This document shows positions 11,062-22,010 of a stretch of DNA of 64,000 bases, piece after piece. Where the stretch lies: assembly GCA_963681505.1 (NCBI GenBank), contig OY811977.1, forward strand, positions 5,139,223 to 5,203,222. Reading direction: 5' to 3'. Positions within the stretch are counted from its first letter, which is position 1. Every line of letters begins with the position of its first letter. The DNA is from Eunapius fragilis (Eukaryota > Porifera > Demospongiae > Spongillida > Spongillidae). Below the pieces are notes generated by a model that ran no database searches, was not told the origin of the DNA, and worked only from the letters and a program-made list of their open reading frames with translations. The translations under genes were made by a program, and so were the position numbers.

Positions 11062-12234
11062 ATGACCACTAGGTCGGGCCGAATATATCACGAGGAGGGA
11101 ATGTCGGAGATCGCTGACCTAGTCAAGTGGATGGTTGAGGACCGCAAGGTTCGGGAAGCACAATGGGAGGCGGAGCAGAGGCGTCAGAAGGAGTGTACCG
11201 ACCTGGAGAGAACTCAGATGAAGGAGCAGATGGAAATGTTACGCAGGTTGATGGAAGACACCCGTCAAGCAAGCGAGGCAAGAGCATCAACCTCCCGGAA
11301 CCCAAGCGAAGGGGAAATCAAACTTGTCAAGCTGTCCGAGCAGGACGACATAGAGGCTTATCTAACTACATTCGAGCGGGTCATGAGGGCGTACGAGGTT
11401 AAGGAAGAGCGGTGGGCTGTCAAGCTCGCGCCGCAGCTGACAGGGAAGGCGCAACAGGCCTATGCGGCGATGAGAGTGGAAGACGCTGGCAGATACGCCG
11501 CGGTGTAAGAAGCTATTCTGCGCCGGTACGATAAATGCGAAGAAACGTATCGGCAGCGATTTAGGGCGTCCACAAAGAAAGACGGAGAGTCGGTTGGCGA
11601 GTTGGCTGTGAGGCTCGCTGATCTTTTGCAGAAGTGGACAAAGGGCTGCAAGACCGTAGAAGAGGTACGGGATGTTGTCGTGAAGGAGCAGCTCTTAAAC
11701 TCGCTACCCACGGACATTAGGATATGGGTAACGGAGAAGAAGCCGAAAACCTCGGTAGAAGCGGCGGAGCTAGCGGACAATTATTTGAGAGCGAGAAGAC
11801 GGAACGCAGCTGAAGGTTTCGTTGGGCAGGCTCCCGCGGATCACGCCAAGAAAACGTGGTTAAGGGATCGTCGCGAGGGAAGGAGTGAGCCGCCCAATAC
11901 TGCACAGACCACGAGAGAGAAGGGGCCAAACCAAGCTGTCAAAAGGGAGCCGAGGGAGTGGAGAGAGGGAGTGCAGTGTTATAACTGTGGGAAGAAAGGA
12001 CATGTGTCAAGACAGTGTCCCAATAACGCTTTATTCTGTGTAGGATGGAAGGAAGGGCTCCGACGAGCTGGTACGGTGAATGGGCATCGAGTGGACGATA
12101 TCATGCTTGACACCGGGTGTTCCAAAACAATGGTACACAGGCATCTGGTTTCGAAAGGAGAATTGGTGGAAGGAAAGAGTTCGGTGGTTCGTACGTTGCG
12201 CTCATGGGGATTCGATGGTATACCCCATGGCTAA
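11062..12234 (+). pseudogene. Gag and start of protease, Gmr1-like element
   Basis: First ATG at 11062. Coiled N-terminal region rich in E, R, Q and M, then a retroviral-type capsid segment (LTGKAQQAYAAM). A TAA at 11506-11508 interrupts an otherwise open frame that continues with ILRRYD. A CCHC knuckle CYNCGKKGHVSRQC lies about 11976-12017, and the protease active site DTGCS about 12109-12123. The frame ends at 12234; the second half of the protease is in another frame, so an indel lies between about 12180 and 12235. Not a programmed shift site by appearance. Confidence 0.85.
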
Positions 12235-13939
12235 TGTGTGCATCGAAATTGATGGCCATAAGTTTAGGACTGAGGCGACTGTATCTGACAACCTTCCAGT
12301 TGACGTCCTTCTGGGGACGGACATTCCTGCCTTGGGGTCACTGATTCAAGGACGTCAGTCGCATGGTGACGCCATGGTGGCCACAACACGCTCAATGGCG
12401 CGAAATGAGGCGTTGGTGGAGCAGGTCAACCAGAAGAGGCAGGAGGAGTCGGGTGTAAGGCCAACAGCACTGTTGGGACCAGAGACATCAAACGAGGTGT
12501 GGGATTTGGATTCTACCTTGGATGACTCGATATTGGAGGGCGGCGAAAGAAAGAAACCGTACCTTACAAGACAGCAGAAACGTGAGGGAAGGAAGCAGCA
12601 TGCAGAAAGGGTTCGTTTGGATATATTGAACTCCACCCAAGCCGTCCCAGAGCTGGAACCAGAAGACATGGAGAGGCTGCAAAGGGAAGATCCCTCGTTG
12701 GAGACTGTGCGGAAGGCTGCTGACCAGGAAACAAGCAGTAACCGAGCGTCGTTCATCAAGAAAAACGGAATACTGTACCGTGTAAGTGCGCATAGGAAGG
12801 AAAAAGCTAGTGCCCGAGAGCAGTTAGTGCTGCCCAACAAGTACCGAAAGCTGGTATTGGAATTGGCGCATAGCATTCCCCTGGCAGGCCACTTGGGCAA
12901 GCACAAAACTATGGACCGGATATTACAACGTTTCTACTGGCCTACAGCGCGGTCCGATGTGGCTGACTACTGTAAGAGGTGCGTAACGTGTCAAAAAACA
13001 TCCCGGGTAAAACCCCCACGTGCTCCTCTGATACCATTTCCAGTCATGGGCGTTCCATTCGAGAGGATTGCCATGGACATCGTGGGCCCTCTCCCAAGAA
13101 CAAGTTCAGGAAACAAGTATATCCTTGTTATCTTGGATTATGCAACAAGGTACCCTGAAGCAATTGCAATGAAATCGGTAGAGGCCGAGAAGGTCGCTGA
13201 GGAGTTGATGAATATGTTTGCACGAGTAGGTATTCCAGGTGAAATTCTTACAGACCAGGGCTCCAACTTCACTAGTCAGCTACTGGCAGAGTTGTATAGG
13301 ATGTTGCGTGTGAAACCCATCAAGACAACCCCGTACCACCCGCAGACGGACGGACTAGTGGAGCGGTTTAATCAAACTTTGAAGTCCATGCTCCGCAGAG
13401 TATCTGTACAAGGAGGAACAGACTGGGACAAGCTACTTCCCTACGTGTTGTTTGCCTATCGAGAGGTCGCACAAAGTTCGATGGGCTTCTCCCCATTCGA
13501 GCTCTTGTACGGCAGAGAGGTTAGGGGACCTCCAGACGTGTTGAGAGAAACCTGGGTTGCCAGAGAAAAAACTAGCGAAAGTGTGGTCTCACACATACTG
13601 TCGATTCGCGAAAAGATGGAGGCGATGGGCGAAGCGGTGCAAGATAGTCTATTGAAGGCCCAAGAGCAGCAAAAGACTTGGTACGACCGTCGAGCGCGCA
13701 CCCGTACCCTGCAAGAAGGAGATAGGGTTCTGATTTTGCTACCTACGTCAACCAACACCCTTGAGGCCCAGTGGCAAGGTCCGTATAAGGTACTAAAGCA
13801 GGTGGGAAAAGTAAATTACCTAATCTATATGCACGACCGTCGAAAGAAGCGAAAAGTGTTTCACATTAATATGTTACGCGAGTTCATTCCTGCAAGCTAC
13901 CAGTTGCTGGACAGAAGTTTCGCTAGATGCGGATGTTGA
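12235..13939 (+). pseudogene. Protease C-terminus and integrase, Gmr1-like element
   Basis: Begins with the protease C-terminal strand VDVLLGTDIP (about 12302-12332). After a charged linker comes the integrase: H-x-x-x-H zinc finger about 12867-12995 (HSIPLAGHLG...CKRCVTC), then the DDE core with MDIVGPL, LTDQGSNF and GLVERFNQ (about 13070-13380), and a chromodomain-region-like tail ending MLREFIPAS. The frame breaks at about 13895-13905 and resumes in the RT frame, so IN and RT were once one ORF with IN first. Confidence 0.9.
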
Positions 13940-15491
13940 CGAAGACGACGAAATACCGGTATGGAACACTCCCAGAGTTACGCACAATCCTACAGCAGTA
14001 ACATACGGAGAGCAACTCTCTGAAAAGCAAAGAAAGGATTTGAAGGCTGTGTTGGACGAATTTGCTGCTACTATGAGTGACACTCCAGGACGAACGACGC
14101 TGACAGAACACCACATTGAAACGGGAACCGCTCGACCAGTAAGATTGCCGCCTTATCGCATACCCCAGGCGTACAAAGATAGTGTCCGACGGGAGATACA
14201 GGAAATGTTGGATGGAGGACTGATCGAACCCTGTTGTAGTGCTTGGAGCGCACCAATTGTCCTGGTGAAAAAGAAAGACGGATCGCTTCGCATATGCGTG
14301 GATTACAGGAGGCTCAACAGTGTGTCCGAGTTTGATGCATACCCAATGCCTCGCATACATGATTTGATTGATCTACTGGGAAAGGCGAAGTTTATAACTA
14401 CACTCGATCTCACAAAAGGTTACTGGCAGGTACCCGTAGCCAAACCATCACGGCACAAAACAGCTTTTGCTACCCCATTTGGACTTTTTCAATTTAACGT
14501 GATGCCGTTTGGTCTACGAGGGGCTCCAGCCACTTTCCAACGACTTATGGACGCCGTTACTCAAGGATTGGGCGAGTGTTGTTCAGCCTATTTAGATGAT
14601 TTAATCATTTTTAGCAGCTCATGGGAAGACCACATTGATGACGTAAGGAAGGTGATGGCTAAACTACAGGAGGCGGGCCTGACTGCAAAACCTGGAAAGT
14701 GTGTGTTCGGAGCCGCGAAGTGTAAATACCTAGGTCATATCGTTGGTAACGGTGCGGTGGAGCCAGAACCGTCAAAGGTAAAGGCTGTCGTCGAGTTTCC
14801 TTTGCCTAACACCAAAACAGAAATGCGAGCTTTTCTGGGATTGACGGGGTATTACCGCAGGTTTATACCCAACTATGCGAGTCTAGCTGCGGGACTGACG
14901 GATATGACTAAGAAAACGGCACCTACACAGGTGGAATGGACGACGTCTACCCACAAAGCATTCAAGGAACTCCAGCATGCTTTATGCTCTTCCCCGTTGT
15001 TGAGAAGCCCGGACTTTTCTAGGCCATTTATACTGCAGACAGATGCCTCCGAGCGTGGTGTTGGAGCTGTTCTAAGCCAGCGAAGCGACCAGGGTGAGGA
15101 ACATCCAATCGCATACTTCAGTAAGAAGCTGCAGCCAAGGGAGGAGAAATATTCCACGATCGAGAAAGAATGTCTCGCCATTAAGGTGGCCCCGCATGCC
15201 TTCAGAACCTATCTAATTGGCCGGCAGTTTACAGTAGAGACCGACCATCGCTCCCTCATATGGCTGGATAAACTGAAGGATAGCAATTCACGTCTATCCA
15301 GATGGAGTCTCTCACTACAGCCATATGATTTCACTGTGGCCCACCGGAGCGGTGCAGACAATGGAAATGCCGACTCCTTATCCCAAACTCCGTGGCCTGA
15401 AAACGCAGCAAACAAGTTTGCTGCCAGAGAAGAAGGAAGGAATGTGACGGACCGGCTAATAGAAGGGTACACCGTGACGCAGGTGGACTGA
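13940..15491 (+). pseudogene. Reverse transcriptase and RNase H, Gmr1-like element
   Basis: The frame is open from about 13900 to the stop at 15491, which lies 49 bp inside the 3' LTR. RT landmarks: PYRIPQAY, LVKKKDGSLRICVDYR, TLDLTKGYWQ, FGLFQFNVMPFGL, and the catalytic box YLDDLIIF (about 14588-14611). RNase H follows with LQTDASERGVGAVL, the Glu of STIEKE, and TDHRSLIWL. No integrase follows: the frame runs straight into the PPT and LTR. Enzymatic residues are present, but the upstream polyprotein is broken. Confidence 0.9.
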
Positions 15492-15741
15492 AGACTTGTA
15501 TGAGAATTCAGGAGATGCTACTTCGACCTCGATTAATAGTATGAATTGTCGTGGGGTCGTATTAGAAACCCTATCATGAATCGAGCCTTGCATGCTATTG
15601 TGTGTTGTTCCCTTGTGTATTTAAGTGGGAATCGTGTACTGGCAAGGAGAAGAGTGTATTTCTTTGGTCTTGAAGAGGACCTTAGTCAGTGCGCCGCTAT
15701 ACGCGCCCGTTAGCCCGTTCTAAATCTCTGGTTCCTTCACA
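15443..15741 (+). repeat. 3' LTR of the Gmr1-like element
   Basis: Same 299 bp as the 5' LTR with a few substitutions (for example GTTGTTTCCC versus GTTGTTCCCT). Preceded by the purine tract AGAGAAGAAGGAAGGAA and followed by AGGTG. Confidence 0.9.
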
Positions 15742-15865
15742 AGGTGTCAACAAATGATGGATCCTCCTTTCTATATTTCTCAATGTGATGCTTAAGTGTT
15801 GCATTTAATAGAAATGGACTCGCTGACACGCCAAACATTACACGTGTGAATCGAATTACAACTAC

Positions 15866-16093
15866 TCACACCAAATCCTTGGTGATATCTTGTATCCAAA
15901 GAAAACGTAGTACGTCTCTATCCTGCGCTGCTACTGAGACCATAAGGAAGGCCTTTTCAATGTCTCCAATCAATGCAGTGCTATGTATCCGAAAACGAAG
16001 AAGAATCTCTAGGATACTTTGCCCGAAGTCCGGACCTGTATACAAACAATCATTTAAGGATGGACCACCCGACCTAGCAGATGCATCGTACAC
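15866..16093 (-). pseudogene. BEL reverse transcriptase, middle part
   Basis: Carries the BEL/Pao RT core: VYDASA (just 5'), LNDCLYTGPDF and the first catalytic Asp in IGDIEKAF. Sequence on to 15747 stays RT-like (VMFGVSASPFLLNATL), breaks at the gypsy insertion, and resumes at 10649 with the YVDD box. Stop and frame changes on both sides. Confidence 0.8.
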
Positions 16094-16098
16094 AATTC

Positions 16099-16509
16099 TT
16101 AGTTTTGTTGTGCGTTTGTCTCTTCGGTTGATGGGATGATGTAGGATGTAGTGAGTTCGCCCTTCCAGGGTTCCTCAACAATTTCAACAATGCCATTGTT
16201 GATTTGTTCTCTAATGACTGTGTCATATTCTTTGAGGACTTGTGGATCTTGCTTGAGACGCCTCATTAGGCCTCGCAATCTTGTTTCACTGAGCTCATAA
16301 TTGTCAGGGAGGATTGTGTGTTCATCCTTCCAAAGTAGACGCACCTCATACCGCATATTGTTGAAGATAATTCCTTCCATAATTTTCTCATACACAGAAG
16401 GCTCGTCTGAGACAATACCCAAAGACTCAAGATCCCAGAATCTTTTCAATACGCTGTCTAGATTGGTATCATTGCACTGGTTGGAAATTGCACTGGTTGG
16501 AAGACACAT
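16099..16509 (-). pseudogene. BEL protease-RT linker and RT N-terminus
   Basis: Contains FWDLESLGI and a WKDEH...LPDNYELSETRL segment typical of the BEL region between protease and RT. Out of frame with the protease piece because of a 16 bp tandem duplication at 16471-16502. A second shift near 16130 separates it from the next RT part. Confidence 0.8.
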
Positions 16510-17665
16510 TCAGATGAAGCACGTGAGATGACGGAACAAGATTTATGGTAGTGCTATCATTGACGATTCCTTCTGCAGGTCCAGACAAAACCCACCCAAA
16601 TCTTGTTTCGATAGCAGTTGGACCGCTAACTCCACGCAGGATAGTTTCGGTCACCATTTGCCAATACTGATCGGATCCTATCAGGACGTTAATCTCCATA
16701 TTATCACTACTGTGATGAACAGGATCCGCCAGTTCCAGGTTTGACAGGTGTGGATAACGCTCGACTGCATATGAAATTGGTTGTCCTGATAGAGGCTCAC
16801 AAACTAGAGGAACTGTCAAAAACTGTAACTCCAGCAGGCCTTTGTCCTTTGTTCTCACAGCTACCCTAACAACATTGCAGGAACGCCGACATTCAACTGC
16901 AGAACCAAATGTCTTGATTAACATGGTTTCAGTGCATTGAGAATCCAAAGACAAAGCTTCCTTCACTAATAGTGCCAGGTAGGACCGTTGGCTGCCGGTG
17001 TCAAGAATCATCCTAACTGGAACAGAGCGTGATGGTACTTGAGGGTGATGCATTACAGTTCGTGTAGTTTGCAGTAGCACCGAAGTCTGGCCATCTACAA
17101 ACATTGACACCACTGATGGTCGAGTATTCTTTGAACCATCAGAACCACCTTGCACTCCACTTGTACCATTTTCACGCCCAGACGCAGACAAAGGTGCAGG
17201 AGTGGCACCTTGACAAGGGATCGAAGGATTTCTATTGCATACGCTACTGTGATGTCTGCCCTGGCATGCGGAGCATTTGGCACCAGATCGACAGTCTCTG
17301 CTCTTATGAAATCTCTTTAAACACATGAAGCATCTTCCTGCTTTCATAAGTATCTGTCGCCTAGAATCAACACTGGTCACTGTTCGACATGAATTTGCTG
17401 AATGGGACTGGCCACAATACACACATGCCATGCTGAGCTCACTGGACAATAGTGCCGCCGCAGTGTGAAGTTCCTTAGATGCCTTCTTGGGTGCTCCTGA
17501 TGAGGGCAGCGTAATTCCAGCACTAACACCTGCTCTTTCTCTGGCACCGATTTCATGCTCAATGACTTCCATGACTTCTTCCAAGTTCCACTTGTCATTC
17601 TTAATTTTGTGACTGACAACAAGCCTGAGATCCTGTGGGAGCTTGCTAATCATGATGGATGACAA
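16469..17665 (-). pseudogene. BEL Gag C-terminus and aspartic protease
   Basis: Residues 1-90 finish the Gag. A zinc-knuckle cluster follows (CVYCGQSHSANSC, CFMCLKRFHKSRDC, CSACQGRHHSSVC). The BEL-type protease (DUF1758 family) has its active site at ILDTGSQRSYL and later strand INVLIGSDQYW, with a tail TRFGWVLSG. Frame is shared with the Gag ORF upstream but separated by two stops at 17738-17740 and about 17704-17706. Confidence 0.85.
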
Positions 17666-17737
17666 TAAGCAGCCATATGCTAAAGATGAGACCCCTAAAG
17701 ACTTTAAACTTCACACATTGGATTCCACTTGGTCACA

Positions 17738-18493
17738 TTACCCTCGCAAACTCTTGATATTGTATGATGTGACAGGTTCAAGGTTCAGGAGTTGATCCAT
17801 GTGCTTGTTTATTATTTGTTGCGGATTTCCAAATCTTTTCTTCAGCAAAGCCACTGCCTCTTCATAGTTTATCGAGGTCACGGATAATCCTGCAATGGTT
17901 TCAGCTGCAGTCTTCTCAACAAGAGATGTCAAGTAATTAAACTTGTCGAAAGCACTGAGCTCTGGATTGAGGTGGATAGTAGACTCATAGGAGTCCCAAA
18001 ATGTTGTCCAATTCGTTATGTCCCCATTGAATTTCTTAAGCGTCAACTTTGGTAATTTGATTCTTGGTCGAGTGTTGTGCCCATAGTTGCTCTGAGACTC
18101 AAAAGCTTCAATAGATAGGTTCGTTGGAGTGGCAATCATTTCACGATTTACTTGCGAGTATCCTGCTACTTGTCCGAACAATCCTGATTGACGGCTTTCT
18201 GATTGACGCCCACCCGGAGACAAAGGATGGCTTTCTGATTGACGCACACCCGGAGACGAAGGACGACGGCTTTTCGACTCTTTCAGCACTCTTTCAAGGT
18301 CTATCAACGCCAGCTGTAATCTTTCTGCATATTCATCAGCCTTTTGAATTTCCTCCACTACGTCGTCCTCTGCAACAGTCAGTTCCAGAATTTCACTGTC
18401 CAACGTACGGAGTACTTGTAATTTCTCCTTTAGTGCGTTGTCTTGTTGCCTTGCCTTGGATAGTTTGCGTTCCGTGTCGTCTGAACCCTCCAT
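17738..18493 (-). pseudogene. BEL Gag N-terminal part (DUF1759 type)
   Basis: ATG at 18493. N-terminal coiled coil (E/K/L-rich), Ser-Pro-rich spacer with a short internal duplication (two SESHPLSPG/SESRQSG-like units), then the conserved LPKLTLKKFNGDITNW segment, FDKFNYL and ALLKKRFGNPQQI of BEL Gag. Ends at a TAA inside what should be a continuing frame. Confidence 0.85.
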
Positions 18494-18541
18494 GTTCTCA
18501 TACACTTGGGAAATAATAAGACTTACCGACGCTCTATGGCC

Positions 18542-19276
18542 CAGTGGCGTAGCGAGGGGGGGGGGGGGCAGGGTGGGACATATGTCCCCGGGCGCAGGGG
18601 TTTAGGGGGCGCCAAAATAGACAATTTGCACAGATAATTATCGCGTTACGCGAACAGGCCCGCGGGGCGCGGGCACATTTTGAGTCTTGTTAACAAACGA
18701 TCTGTAGTCTGGGGACCCGATAGTACAGCCAGCAGTCGGGTCCTCAGACTACTCGATCTGCAACGCAAACTTTTAAATTTATTTCTAATCACCGACATTG
18801 AAGATACGCGGTGTCCAATCGTCACCTCCATAATCGGTTGGAATAAACAGTTCCAACTTCAGGGTTATCGCTCGCTGTCATTGTGAGCCTGTTATGCACA
18901 GGCTCACAATGGCAGCGAGCGGTTAGCCATTATCGTACAGACAGGTACACATAGCGCCAGTCATAGCGCGAGGGTAGTTTTGCGGGGGCGGATACTTCCC
19001 CAAACTAAATTTCCTAATGTAATAGATTGAAGGTACGTGCGAAGGCATAGGTTGCTTGCGGAAGCAAATTAAGTGTATATGTGAAAGTATCATGTTTTTG
19101 TGGCTTAAAAAGTGCTAAAGTTGCAAAGCGGCTGGGGCTCCGCCCCAGACCCTTTGGGTGAGCTTTGCATACTCCCTTGCTGGTATGATCGAGGCCCGGC
19201 ATACCCCTCTCCGCCCTTGCAGCTACCTACCAAACCTCGCTGCAAAATCCTAGATCCACCCCTTTATTTGTAAGGG

Positions 19277-19307
<31 letters not shown>

Positions 19308-19355
19308 ATTATTGCATTATGTCCCCGGGCGCTCAACCACCACACTACGCCACTG
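18542..19355. mobile_element. 814-bp non-autonomous hAT-like element, 8-bp TSD
   Basis: Termini CAGTGGCGTAGCGAGG and CTACGCCACTG are inverted, with CTATGGCC repeated directly at 18534-18541 and 19356-19363. TIR form and 8 bp duplication fit hAT. Interior has G runs (18557, 19276-19304), a small inverted repeat AGTCTGGGGACCCGA / TCGGGTCCTCAGACT near 18706-18750, and no coding frame. Confidence 0.85.
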
Positions 19356-19373
19356 CTATGGCCTGCACGCACT

Positions 19374-20315
19374 CAAGGGCGTAGACAAGTTTTTCAAACT
19401 GGGGGGGCTAGTTATTAATAAACCAAGTTATCCAAACTAATTATAGTACATCCGGTTGGTTTATTGTGGTTTGTTTATTCATTTTTAATGATCGACACTG
19501 CCAGCTATGTCTTTACTTTCGTGGCTTTCGAAATCTAAAACCGCTCCCACTCCCACTGATCCCGCAATGCAAATTGGTTCTCAAACGCTGGAAAGCAGTT
19601 CCTCCCTCTTTAATGAGGGAAGACAAAGTAGTGCAGCCAACGCACAGGTCCAGTTATTAGCAGATCCACCAAGTAGCGATGCATCTCAAGCTGCTACACC
19701 TCTTTATCCATTGTGTGCAAATCAGCCAAGTTTGTCATTCCCCAAACGAACATATGGCAAGCAGCAACGAGCATTCTGCCTTGCGTGGTATACAAAACAC
19801 AAATGGCTTCACTATCAAGAGGGAAGTGATTCCGTTCTGTGCTACTATTGCATGGTAGCAGAGAAGCGAGGCCTGCTGGTATCAGGAAACCGAGATGATG
19901 TCTTTTCTAAGATCGGGTACTCCAATTGGAAAAAGGCACTTCAAAGTTTTGAAAAGCACGAAAATACAATATCCCATCGGGAAGCAGTGCAAATGCTTGT
20001 AACGATACCACAAACCACCAGGGATGTTGGAGACATGTTGAGTGATAGCCACGCTGCTGCAAAAGCTGAAAATAGGAAAATGCTTGAAGTAATTATAAGT
20101 TCTATTCGTTTTCTTGGAAGGCAGAGGCTTTACACTAAGTTCTGGTTTCAAATTACCCCTCCGTTTTTTATTCCATTTCTTTGTCTCATACTCAAATCCT
20201 ATGCTGTACTATAAATAGCGTCTCGGTCCGTAATTATTAAATAACGCCCCAGTATTAATTAAGTTTGCTAGTTATTAAAAAACTGCCCAAAAAACTGGGG
20301 GGGCTTAAGCCCCCC

Positions 20316-20349
<34 letters not shown>

Positions 20350-20364
20350 TTGTCTACGCCCTTG
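19374..20364 (+). mobile_element. Deletion-derivative hAT element with 16-bp TIRs
   Basis: Perfect 16-bp inverted termini, CAAGGGCGTAGACAAG at 19374-19389 and its complement at 20349-20364, flanked by CGCACT on both sides. Starts 11 bp after the preceding element's TSD. A long C run (about 20315-20349) sits beside the right TIR. Carries the transposase remnant at 19507. Confidence 0.8.
19507..20214 (+). pseudogene. hAT transposase N-terminus with TTF-type zinc finger
   Basis: ATG at 19507. After an unstructured 75-residue leader comes the TTF-type zinc-finger region of ZMYM1/hAT-C transposases: RTYGKQQRAFCLAWYTK, WLHYQEGSDSVLCYYC, then NWKKALQSFEKHENTISHREA with the zinc-ligand Cys and His. 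The family pattern continues to FLGRQ (about 20118), where it is cut off; the last 30 residues are unrelated to any transposase and hydrophobic. The RNase H-like catalytic domain and dimerisation domain are absent, so the element has an internal deletion and is not autonomous. Confidence 0.8.
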
Positions 20365-20853
20365 CGCACTCGTCATTTTCGCGAGAGCTGCTCCTCCATT
20401 TCCACTCGACCCTGATGTCCCGGCTCGAATGACCAATGTACGAAACCAAACAAATCTGCCGGTCCCTCAGAGCGACGTTCTACGAGAGCGCGCGTGCCTT
20501 GCAATTCCTTTCCCAAAGAATGTAAATTAATAATCAATATACAATAACAGATCACGTGAGCAAAATCACCTAAGATCATCAATGTTCCATACAATGTTTG
20601 AAGAATACCGTAGTGCTGGTTTGAAGAGAACAAGTCCTATGGCTTTAAAGTTACATACTTTAAACACAAAAAAGTAGCTAAAATACCTTACGTGCCATAT
20701 GGATTGTTGTGCCACTATGGTAGATAGTTGTGGCTTCAAAATAAGTTTTACGAAAAGAGCTAAGGCCAATAGGTGCCGTAGGGGGGGTTTGAAGCTTTCT
20801 GTACTTATAGAAGCTTACTTATAGCCCTGCTTATCTGATAATTTAATTAGGAC
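20365..20853. other. Unassigned sequence, right flank of BEL/hAT cluster
   Basis: GC-richer at 20380-20500 (CGCGAGAG, GAGAGCGCGCG), AT-rich afterwards. It directly continued the BEL 5' leader before the two TIR elements inserted, so it may contain leader or host promoter sequence. No supported gene or LTR. Confidence 0.4.
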
Positions 20854-21030
20854 ATGTATCGGCGAGGACAATTGTCAAAAACACAGAAGTACGAACAACA
20901 AAGGCGCCATGAATGCAGTGAACTTACTGTCTCAATTGGGATAGACATTAGGAAGGATGCCAGGAGGGCCCATCTATGGCAGCAAGTGAATGAAGTAATG
21001 GTTGTGCCGACACTCCTACCTCCAGACTCT
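20854..21030 (+). CDS. Possible short basic exon, unknown
   Basis: An open stretch of about 55 codons with RRHECSELTV and GIDIRKDARRAHLW, a basic pattern that loosely recalls the importin-alpha IBB helix. A donor-like GAAGTAATG follows at about 20993. There is no supporting neighbour exon and the frame runs into a minisatellite. Kept only as a candidate. Confidence 0.2.
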
Positions 21031-21535
21031 GATTTCTTCAAGACTCCTCCCATCACCCTCACACCAAGACTCCTCCCTTCATCTCATACTAAGACTCCTT
21101 CCTTCACCCTCACACCAAGACTCCTATCACCTCACACCAAGACTCCTCCCTTCATCCTCACACTAAACTCCTCCCTTCACTTTCACACCAAGACTCCTCC
21201 CATCACCCTCACACCAAACGACTCCTCCCATCACCCTCACACCAAGACTCCTATCACCCTCTAACCAAGACTCTCCCATCACCCTCACACCAAGACTCCT
21301 CCCTTCATCTCATACTAAGACTCCTCCCTTCACCCTCACACCAAGACTCCTCCCATCACCCTCACACCAAGACTCCTCCCGTCATCCTCACACTAAACTC
21401 CTCCCTTCACCCTCACACCAAAAGACTCCTCCCATCCAAACTCACACCAAGACTCCTATCCCCCTCATACCAAGACTCCTCCCATCATCCTCGCACTAAA
21501 CTCCTCCCTTCACCCTCACACCAAGACTCCGTAGC
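21000..21535. repeat. Minisatellite, CTCACACCAAGACTCCTCCC units
   Basis: More than 15 units of about 24-26 bp, alternating CCATCACC and CTTCATC / CTTCACC variants in a higher-order pattern. Strand-asymmetric: C/A-rich on plus. Not coding. Confidence 0.9.
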
Positions 21536-22010
21536 GCACCATGTAATGAATACTCTATATGACGTCATATTTAAGTGAAACAGTGTCAATGCCATTGCAA
21601 TGTATTGCGTTTCCAATCCCGTTCCGTAAGGTCTTCAATCTACACATGTGTGTTGTATGTTGTACCGTTCCATCATTGGTCCTATTGTTCTTTGTGTGTG
21701 CATGTGTGTGTATGTGTGTGTGTTTGTGTGGTTGTTGTTGGATGATGAGGGTGATCATGTAGTGTAGGTTAAGTAATACATGTAGGACAGATCTATTATG
21801 ATGGGTCCATACATATGTACTTGTGGTAAGCACTTGATATATTGTGGTTTACACTTCAACCAGGGATCCCCCCTTCAAACCTGTGGGAATTATTCATACT
21901 AGTGAGACAGGTCCCTCCCCCTTCACACTATATCAATGCCTAGTATTAAATGAAACAGCCCAACACTACCACAGTCCTCTTCTCCTCCTCCTCCTCCCCC
22001 CACCCCAAAC

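Larger units (their letters stand above)
10655..15741 (+). mobile_element. Gmr1-like Ty3/gypsy retrotransposon, IN before RT
   Basis: 5,087 bp with two 299-bp LTRs beginning TGTGAC and ending TTCACA, flanked by AGGTG (10650-10654 and 15742-15746). Domain order on the plus strand is Gag, zinc knuckle, protease, integrase, reverse transcriptase, RNase H. Ordinary Ty3/gypsy elements have integrase last; integrase before RT with gypsy-type sequences is the hallmark of the Gmr1-like group, first described in deuterostomes. A purine-rich PPT (about 15426-15442) precedes the 3' LTR. One in-frame stop and two frameshifts show inactivation, but the LTRs differ at only a handful of sites by eye, so it is fairly young. 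Confidence 0.9.
7843..18505 (-). mobile_element. BEL/Pao LTR retrotransposon, decayed and split by a nested gypsy
   Basis: Minus-strand order from 18.5 kb down: Gag (DUF1759 type), zinc knuckles, aspartic protease, RT, RNase H, integrase with C-terminal domain, the BEL/Pao order. Coding parts sit at 15747-18505 and 7843-10649. The 5.1 kb between them is a plus-strand gypsy element flanked by an AGGTG target duplication. At least five in-frame stops and two frameshifts make it inactive. No LTR pair was found: the left flank is minisatellite and the right flank has two other transposons inserted, so ends are approximate. Confidence 0.85.

Noticed and set aside
12355-12906. Minus-strand ORFs over the Gmr1-like pol
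   Set aside because: Shadows of plus-strand integrase coding; no domain motifs.
20854-21264. 136-codon plus-strand gene
   Set aside because: All but the first 55 codons are minisatellite. Only the first part is kept, as a weak candidate.
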